Of a stretch of DNA of 37,905 nt, positions 25,770 through 37,092 are shown in pieces (the stretch's first letter is position 1; every line of letters starts with the position of its first letter). The DNA comes from Branchiostoma floridae. Its lineage: Eukaryota > Chordata > Leptocardii > Amphioxiformes > Branchiostomatidae. Below the pieces are notes generated by a model. It was not told the DNA's origin, ran no database searches, and saw only the letters and a program-made list of their open reading frames with translations. The translations under genes were made by a program, and so were the position numbers. Location of the stretch: NCBI RefSeq assembly GCF_000003815.2, contig NC_049979.1, positions 13,697,571 through 13,735,475 of the forward strand, given 5' to 3'.

Positions 25770-28133
25770 ATGATGACTATAAGGGCATTACGAAGCCCGC
25801 AGTTGGCTCTACGTGTGAGAGTTTGCGGGCGGTGCTGGAGGCATGATGGGCCGAGACACCAGCGGGCCGATCCGCTAGGCACTGACGGGGCACGCACGGA
25901 GGCGAAACAAGAGGTGGACGGGGCACAAACTGCCGCACGACCCAAGGGATTTAGGACGAAGGCTGCCGAATTCTTCAGGCCTGCAAGTTAGAAACCAATT
26001 TTTATAGGGACCTTCAACGATTGAGGGGGGGGGGGCGATTTTTTGTGTGTTAGTAGTAGTTACTAGTTTAATAGTGAGATCTTGAAGGCTCGTAGCAAAG
26101 GCCTCTGTACTGTTTTTCAGGTACTGCAGCATTAAAGGCCAGTACCCCTTTCTGAAAGTATTGTGGTAGTCCATAGTCAGTTGGTCTGCCTGGCAAGGCC
26201 TCAATTTGGGACACCAGTGTGACTTGGGCCTTGACATTCAGTTGTTATAGTGCATTAAAGGATAGGGATGTGACACTGAGGAATTCATGAAAGCTGTAAA
26301 TATTTCTAAGAGGTACGATACGAGACCTTTGATTTCATCTCAGACTTGCCATAGGATTCCACCTCCTCACTTGGTACGTATTATACTGGTAGGTGATAAG
26401 AAGTACAATGTAGTTAACTACCGGTAAAGTAAACCAGAATCTGCTATAACGTTATTTCTTGTATTTCACCACCAGCGAATGCTATGAATGAAGTGAGGAA
26501 ATATGCAAATGAGACGTTGACCCGTATGAAGAGAGATGACCTGGAACAGTTGATGTTTGAGGATTCCCGCGTCCTCTGGAAGTTCAGAGGTCCAGAAGAT
26601 CTGGACCAGGTGAGGTGACACAATACAGAACTGTTGATTCATACCATCAAGGCTGCTTGTGTAGATAAGCAAGGTTGAGCTCTCTATTATGAATTTGAGT
26701 AAGAAACTCATTAAAAGAATAATTAAAACTCACAGAATTGTTTTGGATCCTTGAAGTAAACTTATATTAAAAAATGTGGAAATCATCATTTTGAATGGGA
26801 TGGTTCTTGCAATGTTACATACATGTATATGTACACAATTGTAAACAGTATCTATGAATAACCCATTTCCTCATCTTTATCCAGTGGTTGGTTTCATCAG
26901 ACAAGGAGATGGGGGGTAAGAGTGAAGCACATCTTACCCTTTCTGAGAACAACACTGCATTCTTCCATGGTGTTACAAACATAGAAGTGCCCAAAGATGG
27001 GGCAACACGATACTCTGGCTATGCAGCCATGCGGTCCAAACAGAAGCAGGTAAATAGATATCTTGCATTCCATTCAATCATTGTGATACATTTCATGTTG
27101 ACCACGTGAACAAGACAATATGCGAAACTTGTGTAAGAGTAAGGCTAGGCCACAAGGACTGCAACATCAGTGGTCAGGGTTTGGAGTTCAAGTGATGCTG
27201 CATTAAGCATGACTATCATTTGAAGGGTATCAGGGATTTCACTATTTATGATGAAAGGTTTGCAGAATATCTGAACGACAAGGTGACAGTTCTGTTTGTG
27301 CTCTGCAGGCTGCCTTCAACAGAAGATCTCAGATGGATCTCTCACCTTTCAACGTCCTGAACCTGCGTGTGCGTGGTGACGGGAGGTCCTACATGATCAC
27401 ACTTTCACCAGAAGGTTACTTCTCTTCCCAATGGAATGATTTGTGGTGCTACTTTTTCTTCACAAGAGGAGGGNNNNNNNNNNNNNNNNNNNNNNNNNNN
27501 NNNNNNNNNNNNNNNNNNNNNNNNNNNNNNNNNNNNNNNNNNNNNNNNNNNNNNNNNNNNNNNNNNNNNNNNNCATAGATATTTAATGCCATGACATTCA
27601 GATAGAAAACCATTATAGTTCCAAGTAATTATTATAGAAATTATAGTTCATGGGTTTGTGTATTGAGAAAGGTCTTTGCATATATGCACCTATGGTATTT
27701 GTCAGTTGTTAGTCATAGGCATAGTCTGTGCTTTTACATTCAGGGATATTTCACAGATTCTTCAGCTTGCTAACTATTCAACTAACAGTAGTTACTAGAA
27801 CAATAAAGGAGTGTTGTTGTGGTTTTGTTGTTGACATGAAATAAAGTCAGGAACTTCAACTTTCTTCTTTCATAGATCCCCTTCTCCAAGTTTTTCATGA
27901 CCAGTAAGGGGCGTGTGCAGGATGCCCAGTGTCCTGTACCTAAGGACAGAATCAACACTATCGGCATCACCCTGGGAGACAAGATCAATGGGCCCTTTGA
28001 GCTGGAGATAGACTTCATGGGTGTGACCATGGACATGACACACAAGGAAGAGTTTGCATATGAACAGTACTACCAAGGACCTAGGAGGAAGAGATTCACT
28101 AGGAAACCATTACTGTCCACAAAAGATTGGTGA
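25770..28133 (+). CDS. NDUFAF1: NDUFAF1/CIA30, complex I assembly factor
   Basis: Mitochondrial chaperone of the CIA30 family, part of the complex that assembles the membrane arm of respiratory complex I. Exons: 25770-25986, 26476-26609, 26885-27049, 27309 to at least 27473 (runs into the gap) and 27876-28133 (stop TGA). 312 residues are visible; by alignment with human, about seven around 'PYW..VK' are lost in the gap. Exon 1 is Arg-rich, as a mitochondrial presequence should be. It ends at a weak donor GCAA|GTTAGA that keeps the frame (T73). Landmarks: [90 protein letters not shown] and EEFAYE, which follow human NDUFAF1 (327 aa). The exon 1 assignment is the least certain part. AATAAA at 28218-28223. 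Confidence 0.92.
25987..26475 (+). other. NDUFAF1 intron 1 with G-run and unexplained sequence
   Basis: Contains a G homopolymer near 26023-26034 followed by T-rich sequence. A minus-strand ORF passes through but has no recognised domain. It may be repeat-derived. Confidence 0.4.
27474..27573. other. NDUFAF1: Assembly gap (100 N) inside NDUFAF1
   Basis: 100 N, probably arbitrary in length. It cuts exon 4 just after YFFFTRGG and removes the splice donor and a short conserved segment. Confidence 0.98.
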
Positions 28134-29127
28134 TGGTGGACAGCTTTATCAAAGTTACAGTTCTGTTTTTAGAAAGTAAGTACTACATGCACGTAGTATG
28201 GAAGCAGTAAAATTGAAAATAAAGGTACGAATATGCAGATGGGATAATATTCTGTTTGTATTGTTCCTTACAGTGGCAAGAGTTCAGGCCTTAAGTTATA
28301 TGATGTGCTGTTGACATCTTGCAAGGGAGATATGACTGTTCCCCCCTCCATCCACATTGTCACAACTGTTACCTTCTACTCATATATAATGTACATTGTG
28401 TTGGTATTTTTATCAATACATATGGCTTGTATTGTCAAAAAACTGTGGTGTGCTGTTGTTTTTATACATGGCTAGAATGGGCTTGTTGACTAGCCTGCAA
28501 AACAGCCTCTGTGGTTAATGATAGGATAAACAGCTATATGTATGTGCCACCGTCGTATGAAGTGAAGGATTGCTGTGTAGACATACACAGTGAGGAAATA
28601 CTTTATTTACAGCTCATGTTTCATACAAAGAATCCGTCACATCCAGTTCAGTAGAATTCAACCATGTATCACTGATAGAGTTGTAGAAGGCATTAAAAAT
28701 CTATTTTAACATCAATAAACTGTATACAAGTACAAGAAAAAAATGCAAGGGTACCCTACTTTAAGAGCTGTCCAATATCTCAATAGTGCATCACATTTTT
28801 TAACATGTGCAATGTACAAGTTTGGGAAAAAAGGATATCAACTACATTTGGTTCCAGCATGAAGAAACCTTCCCAGGTAGCAGATATAGCTAGTGCAGGT
28901 CAATACACTTTAATAGGTACACCTGTGATAACAGGGATTATGCCAAAATGTAGCTAACAAACTGGTCTGGTGCAGATTAGAGGGCCATAAATGATATTTA
29001 ATCAATATCAATAACAACTGCCAAAAAGCAGAGCACTTAAAGCTCTGTGCCACTTTTATATACAACAGGAATAAAAGTCCTCTAAATAGTTCTGTCCTTT
29101 GGAATCATCCTACTATGCAAAGCAAAG
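28134..29127. other. Convergent 3' region of NDUFAF1 and RSPH9
   Basis: 1 kb between facing stop codons. AATAAA (+) at 28218-28223 fits NDUFAF1. TTTATT at 28602-28607 (AATAAA on minus) fits RSPH9, giving a ~520-bp 3' UTR. No gene was seen between them. Confidence 0.55.
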
Positions 29128-31793
29128 TTACAACATAAATGGTAAGTCGTTGTTCTTCTCGCCATTTCCAATGTACATTGAGCCAAACTTGAGTGTACCA
29201 GGAACATGGAAGAACGTGTAACCCAGCCACACCAGGCTGCGCAGGGCCACCAGCCCACTGCCACGCTCAAACTGCACACTCCAGGAGCCTGGGGGACAAG
29301 AAATAACATATTAACAGAATTCTTACAATTTCAATCTCAACTGATAGAATGGCACTAAAGATACAAGATAGTGTGGTCTTCGTTTCAAAGGCTATTGAAA
29401 AAATTCCCAAATTTTTTCCATCCTCCTAATAAGGCCACACCAATTTAATTTCTTGGTTCACGGATTTTTTCATAAAAAATATGGAGCGAGAGGGCGAAAT
29501 AAAAATAAAAATAAAAATTGTAAAATGGTTGGGGTAAAGGTAACGGCTAATCCAAAACAAAGAAAAAAAGTTTTCAGCTTGCAAAAAGTACAAAAACACT
29601 ATTTTTGTACAGTAACAGCACCTGTACCCACACTTTAAGGAGCTTATAATATAAAGGCCAATTTGCTACACCAGAAAGTTGGTGAATGGTTTCATCAATG
29701 GTGAAAATTTGCTGAGTGGTAATTTTTATTTTTTTTCCCAAAAAATAGGAGCGAGCGAATCCGTGAACCAAGAAATTAAATCGGTGTGGCCTAAGCATAA
29801 AGTAAAAATAGTTACCTCCTCTGGGAATGTCCTCTTCAATAGAGTCCAGGAAGTCGATGGATGGATCGAGATCGGCCTTCTCCAACAGAGTCTTCTCCTT
29901 CAGCTTCAGAGGCTCACGCAGGTGGAAGTACGAGTTCAGCTTCCCTGCTTCTGACACAGACAGACCTGGGGGAGGACAAGCAGGAATAAAAAACCATGGT
30001 TTTCCATCATATACAAATATAGTAGAAATACAATTTTATGTATATGTATAAGTAACAGTGAGGTCAAGACTGATCAAACATAAGAAGATAGTGACACCAA
30101 CATTTTTCATCCAAGAATGCCTAGCATTAAGTTACAAATACCAATATCTGAGTTGCCAGTAATCTCCATCAGACTCCTTTGTAGAAATCAGCCAATATAT
30201 GGTGATTACTTGAAATTTGCCAGAGGATTTAGCTGGTCATGATGGTCAACTTTGTCACCAATGAGTCTGAATTTCAAAAGGTTTAACAGGTAAGTTAGGC
30301 ACAGTACTAGCCTCACCTTCAAAGCTTCGGTTCCGGATGACTTCCCCATGTGGTGTCTTGATGAAGGCCCCCCGGGGTGCAATGGCCACCTCCTCATCAA
30401 TGGTGGCAATGACAGAGGTCAGACGATCCTCCTCCTTTACTTGAATCTGAAGTTGAGAGAGTGACATTAATATCATCATGTCACCATTCTATAAATCTGA
30501 TGAGTCTGCTTAGATCAGGAATAAAGGCCCACCTAACATTACTGGCCCATCTGCAGGGAGGGGCCAGTTACAGTTATGGACAGCAGAGTTTGCACAGACT
30601 AACCATTTTACAGCTGTAACTTATTTGATGAAAATTGAAATGATAACAACCAGGACTTGCTTATTATAATGGTATAAATGTAAACATCTGCTTAAATTTG
30701 AAGCCACAGAAAAGGCACCAATGAACAATAAGTCTTAATGCACAGCTGACTACTACATAAACAATGTAACGTGCACTCACTGTATGCTCCTCCTCTGTAG
30801 CATCTTCCCCCTCACCAATTTTCCTGATCTCTGTGTGCTCATACTCATAGGACGGATCCCCTGTGAACCGACCCTTCACAACAGACGTGTGATCCCGCAT
30901 GGCCTTTGTTGCAGGTGGCAGTAGGTTCCACTGCACACAGTCAAGGCTGAGTAGGGAAGAAATAATGTTCTATTTGTTGCTATCTGTGAAAAACTAAATC
31001 CATTACTAATTTCATAACTTATCCAGTTGTTTGGTTAATATCTCATGAAATTTTTTCACCTTCTCCTAAGAAGACATGTTGAAGTAAAAGGTATGGTTTT
31101 CTATATTATGATAAATGATAGATATTGTTTGAACTATTCTAAGTTTATACGGCCCACATAAAAATAAAAATAAAAATGACACAGGTGGATAAAGGTATGA
31201 ATTGAAATAGGATTTGAAATTTGAAGTCTAAATAAAGAAAAATACAAAGTCCAGGAAATGTATTCCAGAGAAAAAAAGAGCAACTGTCGATACATTTCAC
31301 CATCTGTGATCTACCTGTGGTGTAGATTTGGATAAGTCTCACCTGTACAAGGTTTTCCTTTCTGCCATCTCGTCCCGTGAAACGCCTTGTGCGATGAAGT
31401 AGTCATCCTTGATGCCAAGGATCTTCCCCCAAAGGTAAACCCGGTGGAACTTGTAGTGGTTCTGGAACAAGGAGCAAACATAATATTGGTTGAAAATTAA
31501 AGACTAAGCATGCTGCCTATAAAACTGCAATGTTAAAACTGCTATAACTGCAATTTCGGCCAGACATATTGTAGACGAAAATTCTGAATAATAGTCTGGA
31601 ACACTTTGTCCCACTGTTCCTCCGAGTCACAAGAAACTAATGTTACTTCCTGGCAGATTCACGAACGGCAAGACGCGTTACCCACCTTCATGATGACAAG
31701 GGATGTCTGAAGTGCCGCCTTCTGCTCGGAGCTCAGGACGACGCCACTGCTGGCCACGAAGTCCACGTACTGGATAAGGTCTTCCGAATCCAT
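29128..31793 (-). CDS. RSPH9: Radial spoke head protein 9
   Basis: Component of the radial spoke head of motile cilia and flagella, needed for normal beating; human RSPH9 defects cause primary ciliary dyskinesia. Exons (minus): 31793-31686, 31461-31343, 30946-30781, 30446-30317, 29965-29816 and 29288-29128 (stop TAA), in frame, 277 aa (human 276). Conserved blocks: ALQTSLVIMK (exon 1), LWGKILGIKDDYFIAQG, RKTLYS, WNLLPPAT, VVKGRFTGDPSYEYEHTE (~97-114), IAPRGAFIKTPHGEV, NRSFEGLS, SYFHLREP, LLEKADLDPSIDFLDS, DIPRGGSWSVQFERG, and the end GEKNNDLPFML. The exon 5/6 junction adds one Gly relative to human. Intron 5 carries a TIR element. A CCAAT cluster lies 140-200 bp upstream of the start. Confidence 0.96.
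29432..29792. mobile_element. ~360-bp TIR element in RSPH9 intron 5
   Basis: The left end AGGCCACACCAATTTAATTT continues as 'cttggttcacggatt'. The right end (29757-29792) is its inverted copy with one difference, ending GGTGTGGCCT. TIRs are ~35 bp. The interior has ATAAAAATAAAAAT runs and 'ggagcgag' on both sides, with no transposase-like ORF. The flanks do not show a clear target duplication longer than TAA/TA. It is a non-autonomous DNA transposon of undetermined superfamily. Confidence 0.85.
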
Positions 31794-31924
31794 ATTTTGT
31801 CGTTGTGTGTACTGTTATGCAGCCCTTTACTCTGTTTTCTACTTGAATCAAATGAATGCTGCTGTTCGACACACGGTTGTTTTGATGGGTCGTCAAGGAG
31901 AAATATGTTCCGAAGCTCTGCAGC

Positions 31925-31989
31925 ATTGGCCAATCACTGGCGTGTGTTAGTAGAGGGTGTCAATCTTGACCAATCAGAACGATGATTGG
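31925..31989. promoter_or_regulatory. CCAAT-box cluster upstream of RSPH9
   Basis: CCAAT at 31930-31934 and 31970-31974, and inverted ATTGG at 31925-31929 and 31985-31989, lie 130-200 bp upstream of the RSPH9 ATG. The two CCAAT boxes are 40 bp apart, a spacing compatible with NF-Y binding. No clear RFX X-box was seen here. Confidence 0.5.
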
Positions 31990-32616
31990 ATAGTGCTGCA
32001 GAACACAACCTCCCACTATGCTTTGCGTGTAACCTTTGACCCTAAAAACCATTTCCGGAAGAAAACACTGACCACACGTCGGACCACCTGTAACCAGCGT
32101 AAATTACTATTATGTAAGTATATAAATTGTGTACATGTACTTAAACCGGAGTTAGGAACACTTCGTAACAGGAAAGATGCGCGTAAGGTATACCGTGCGT
32201 TAATATGTGGTGACAACACTCGATGTTCCTCACAAGCTCCATCAGTTTGGTCAAATTATAACGTTATGTCCTTAATTTCTCTATGTGAGATGAATTTTTG
32301 AGAGTGATCTTTTCTAAGCCTTAGTTTAAGCACCACATGTACTTTGAGTTACGGTAATTAGAAATGCTAGTCAGTCAATTGGTTGCCATATCAAATGGCT
32401 AAAGATGGACACCGACTTTGCATCACCTGAATGTATGCATAATATGTTCAGATATGTACAATATAGTCTAAAGGTAAGAGACAAGATGCCCCTTTGATAT
32501 TATCAAATGAATGCAATTTTAGTTCCAGAAAATTTCCATATTTCTTAGACTTTCAGCTGTATGGTAGAGTGCTGTTCATTTGGTATGACATACAGAATGG
32601 TATTTAATCTTGCAAT

Positions 32617-33171
32617 ACAAATGGGACAAAGGGAACAAACAACATATTATTATGAGGATAACTTCATGGACTTCCTGTCCTGCTCGGCACATAATGAAAA
32701 ACTTTCCAAAGTAATGGGTCAGGGTCGACTTCTCCAAGAAAAAGTACATCAAGAAGGTGGAGCCCTCCACCAACCACAAATGGAACAACCCCCGCTTGTT
32801 CAACGGGTCCAAATTCTGCATGCAGTCCGTGGACATGATGGAGAAAGATGAAGAAGGGAACAACCTTGTGACATTCCGCATTGGTCTGACGGACTATCGC
32901 AAAGATGATGCAAGATGCACAGCAAAACTGTGGAGACCCTAATGGTACCTGTCCTAACCTGTAGGTATTGGGACTGTAGTTATCACAATAGTCTGTGTAA
33001 CGCAAACTTATCTGGAGCTTGTAGGCAATGTAGGATGGGCCTAAGAAGTGTGATTAATTCAGGCTATTATCACAAGTGATGATGACTATTTGGTGATGAT
33101 GCGGCGGAGTAGCTGTCAGAGAGCCCAGGACTGCTAAACTCACCAGGTCAGGCAGGCATGCAGAGCCGGAG
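32617..33171 (+). pseudogene. Partial NUDT22 duplicate, broken
   Basis: This matches NUDT22 exon 2 (35590-36112) along its length, often at high identity: 'gggtcagggtcgacttctcc', 'cccgcttgttcaacgggtcc' and 'gatgatgcggcggagtagct' are shared exactly. It is disabled by about 4 extra bases before the RVDFSK-coding segment (frameshift), a 27-bp loss (the EPNIARSWE segment), a ~40-bp loss that removes DFMGTNMSR, and an insertion at 32989-33066. The splice donor after the exon survives (GGAG|GTAAAA), so the copy arose from genomic DNA and not from mRNA. No copies of exons 3-4 were found downstream. Confidence 0.9.
32989..33066. mobile_element. 78-bp TAGTCTG...CAGGCTA insertion with 9-bp TSD
   Basis: It interrupts the NUDT22 pseudogene. 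TTATCACAA occurs just before (32980-32988) and just after (33067-33075); removing one copy plus the insert restores alignment with the intact gene. The ends TAGTCTG and CAGGCTA are inverted with one mismatch and match the ends of the element at 4636-4800. Confidence 0.75.
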
Positions 33172-35145
33172 GTAAAACCATCTCAACATACGGTTAATTC
33201 AGAGATCTATCATCAGTCTCAACACAAAATACACAGTATCATTGTATACTAGATGGCATTTCAAATAGAGTATGACTTGAATTTTATGAATGGCTTTCCT
33301 AGCCAGAAGAAAACATAGTTTTCAATATTCCTGTACAAACTGAATTCCTCTGTGGGAGATAAATTCATCTTTCTCCCTAGCTATGGAAGAATAGGGGTGT
33401 GTTTGTTCCATACCCAAATAAACATAGATTTTCTGAGTGTGATATAAATGTGGTATGTTTCAGCATTTTGATAGTGTTACTTCAGTGATGAAGAACAATA
33501 GTATAGCTACTAATTGTTGTTTCTAATAAATGCCTTGAGATAACACACTGAAGTAAAGAGTTTGAGTATAGACTGTACATAATGCAATGTAGTGATGTGG
33601 CATTTTTCGGTACCCTTGGCAAAATAGAAATCTGTGTTCTCCAGCTATATGGTCAGCAGCACTTTCAAACTGCCAATAAAGTTTAATTTAACCCTTTGTT
33701 TAAAAACACGATCTCACTAGTAGGAAATAGTTCAGTACATGTCTCAGCACTTTCATACATTTTCCCACGGAGTGTATGCTTGAAGTGTTGTGTGAATGAG
33801 CAAATGGCCCTGAATGAAAAGGGTTTGATTGTTTTTAATTGTGGTGTGGCTCCTGACAGAACAATGTTTTGCCCCCAGTCGCCAAGCGTAGCCCAAAATC
33901 AACACAGACACTTACTCTGGAGTTTATACACTGCTCAAGATGACGCATAACATTCCCCTCTACCTGTACAGTATAACATTGTGTGCCTTGCCCACAGCAA
34001 GTCTATTTGCTATGTGGTACAAAAGCCTGAACCAGAGGATAGTATGGTTGGGGTTAGTACTGTTGTCAGTTTTTGTGGATCATGGGATTGAATGTATAGG
34101 GTGAACCCCATTCTTTGAAACGTCACATTAGTGTGTCTTTGGCATGGTCGATTAGGTTTATCTAACAGGAAAGTCAAACAAGCCATACATCAACAGTCAA
34201 TGGATCATGTATGTAGTTCGATACGAAAAAAGGGACACAACTTGTCAGTAGGACAATAACCTGGTTGAAGCTTATCAGCAAACACCCTAGCCTGTCTCCA
34301 TCTCAAATTTGTGTTTTCATTTACCTACTTCATGCAATTTATGTCGATAGTAAGAACTTTGTTCAAATCTACTGTGCGTGCAGTGTCTTGGGATTTCACG
34401 AACGAAAATGACACACCTGAACGTAAAAAGATTCATCATGGTCAGTAACTCCGAATTCCACGAAATGATGAAATATATATTCACGATTAAGGGTCAATGA
34501 CATTTTAGATGTAGTAGCAGTACAAAGGATGGTATTTTCCCAGAAGGGTTGACCCACACCTTGTCGGTAACATCCGGTAGTGCCCCGGCTGACTCGACTC
34601 ACCTTCGTGATGGTTCAATGGAAGTCAACATACGCACAATGACGTCATTGTTGGAATGCGCTGATGCGCTATTTAGCTCATTTGGATCCCATGAGGCGAA
34701 AACAACGTGCACATTTCAGTAATTATCATGGAGACCTGTTAGTCAGGTCTACTTAGTGCGTAAGAAGTACAACTGGATTTTTACATAACACAGCTCTAGG
34801 GAAACATTTTGCTCTGTTTTGACTACAGTGAGATAGAATTTGAGTGCAATACAACAGAGACCTTGCTGGCGGAACTCTATTTTGTCTGACAGTCTCCGGA
34901 CCTGTCACCCGTGGGCGGATCTTCTTTGGTCGGGTGGTTTTGACGCTAATCCTGGCATAATTAGCGACTTACGTCATTGCCCAGGTCATTGTCCGTATAT
35001 TGGGTGGTGTACAAAGTGGGCGGAGGTCATTTGGCATTTTACTTCTGTGTACTGTGGTAGTTACAACTGCTGCGTAGAAACCGATCGTCTGATTCCTACC
35101 AGTGCCGTGCTGCTTGAGTGTAGTTTAATGTGTACCCCAGTAGTC
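33172..35145. other. Intergenic sequence upstream of NUDT22
   Basis: No exon was recognised in this 2-kb stretch. A perfect palindrome CAATGACGTCATTG (34637-34650) contains a consensus CRE about 500 bp upstream of the proposed NUDT22 start. 34900-35145 is more G+C-rich and may hold the promoter and 5' UTR. Confidence 0.45.
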
Positions 35146-36916
35146 ATGATGGCAGGACGGAGACGATCCAGTGGCGGGAAACTGCCAGGTTTGTGAGCTT
35201 AGCTTGACGATTTTAAACACTTGGTAGATCGGGGTGTAAGTGGGTATTTTGTCTGATACGATAAATGACTTTGTTCCCGAGAGACTTATACTCTCGAAGA
35301 AAGTGATTCTTATCGAAGCTGGCTTGGCTGTTGTTTACTAAGTCGTTATCACGCCCTAGATTATGTACTACAATATACAGAACATCGTCTACTGGGGGTA
35401 TTGGGGCCGGAAAGAATGTCAAAACAAAGACGATTTCATTGACAAAACTTTAAAGAGATAGCTTTATTGCACAACAATTGTACGGGGTACAATGACTGCG
35501 CTCTGGACGAATATTGGGCACGCCATACAAGTCGTTCAAAATGTTATCTAAGATAATTCATTTGTTCCAGTATGCAGAATGACGTCTTCCTCCACGCCGA
35601 ACGGAACGAAAGGAACAACATATTACGAGGATGACTTCTTCATGTTCCTGTCCTGTGGAGCGCGTGATGGCCTCCCGAAGTCACGGGTCAGGGTCGACTT
35701 CTCCAAGGAAAAGTACGGCAGGAAGGTGGAGCCCTCCACCGAGCCTAACATCGCCCGCTCCTGGGAGGACCACAAACGGAACAACCCCCGCTTGTTCAAC
35801 GGGTCCAAATTCCGCATGCAGTCCGTGGACATGTTGGAGAAAGATGGAGAAGGGAACAACCTTGTGACATTCCGTATTGGTCTGACGGACTATCGGGACT
35901 TTATGGGCACGAATATGAGCAGGGACGCGGGTTACTTGATGCAGAAGGGACGACAGAGTTGCGGGGACCCCCACGCCTACCTGTCCCAGCCCGTGGGGGT
36001 GGGGTCCATGATCATCACCAGTGATGACCAGGTGGTGATGATGCGGCGGAGTAGCTGGGTGTCAGAGGGACCGGGGCAGCTGGACCGGCCGGGCGGACAT
36101 GCCGAACCCAAGGTAAGGATGTCACGTAGCAGTGGGGATTCGTGTTCTTTGTGATTACCTACAGATGGTGACAAACGTTAGGCATAAAGTCACATATATG
36201 TATATATAGAACACACTACACCTTCCCTGTTTAACAAGAATAGTGACTGCCAACAGGAAGTGGCCAAAAGGTGCGGCTCGGACGAGTTCACAAACGACGC
36301 TGTGTTGGATGAGCTGTTCGAGTCGGTCATCTGTGAAATTCGTGACGAGGTGAGTGACAGAATTTCTTTTGGCCTGTGTTCGCTTTGAGTATTTGAAGAG
36401 ACAAAGATAGTGCTGTCTTTATGTGGCTTTACATACACAGCAGAGAACCGTTCTGCTATGCGGCCCTGTCCTAAGCTTCGACTCCGAAAATTACCGAAAG
36501 GCCATATTTTATTGACAGTTTAGAAAAAATACCGTTATAACAGTTACTTTGTAGTTCTTTGTAATAATGTATGGAACAATGAAAAATCCCAGTTTTCAGG
36601 AATGCGTCACACCTATTACTCCAGCTGTTCGTTTTCTGGTCAGCGAACTTTTCAGCAAAATTTAACAGAAATAACCTGTCACCCACTAGTACATTTATCC
36701 ATAATGAAGTATAAAGAGTTCCAAGGATAATACCGATTCGCCCAAACGTTACCAAAACAGCCAGAACAACACAAGCCGAGTGTTTCATATTGATGTAACC
36801 TTTGCCGCTCCGTTCCAGATCAACATCCCCGAGTCCTTCCTCAGTGAACCACGTCTGCTGGGCGTCAACGGAAACCACAAGTCAGGCGGGCGGCCCAGTG
36901 TCGAGTTTATTGTCAG
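35146..36916 (+). CDS. NUDT22: NUDT22, UDP-sugar diphosphatase, 3' partial
   Basis: Nudix-fold enzyme; human NUDT22 hydrolyses UDP-glucose and UDP-galactose to UMP and the sugar 1-phosphate. Exons: proposed 35146-35188, then 35571-36112, 36257-36349 and 36819-36916. The coding sequence continues past the window. Exon 2 has NNPRLFNGSKFRMQSV, RIGLTDYRDFMGTN, GDPHAYLSQPVGVGSMI, and DQVVMMRRS..EGPGQLDRPGGHAEP. Exon 3 has VLDELFESVICEIRDE, the counterpart of the atypical split Nudix box of NUDT22 (GGHxEP, a loop, then ExxxE). Exon 4 has INIPESFLSEPRLLGV and RPSVEFIV. The ATG at 35579 gives a complete start. The upstream exon with ATGATG at 35146 joins in frame through G|GTTTGT and would add 17 basic residues. 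The last exons, beyond an inserted retrotransposon, are not visible. Confidence 0.9.
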
Positions 36917-37092
36917 GTATGCTTCATCAGTTCATCTTAAGCCAAATATTATATTATTAAGATAATGTTCAAACGCAACTGTCAAAAAAGTGACAATAAA
37001 TATTTCCAAAGCCTCGTTGAGAGCGATGATTTCTTCAGATGTTCAAACAGTTTGATGATAAAGAATACATACCTTACCGAAAACAGTGAGTA

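Noticed and set aside
25875-26237. Minus-strand ORF of 120 codons across NDUFAF1 exon 1 and intron 1
   Set aside because: It overlaps the better supported presequence exon in antisense, has no recognisable domain, and crosses a G/C homopolymer.
34840-35196. 118-codon plus-strand ORF upstream of NUDT22
   Set aside because: It needs a non-ATG start, shows no domain, and is in a different frame from the 35146 exon that joins NUDT22 in phase.
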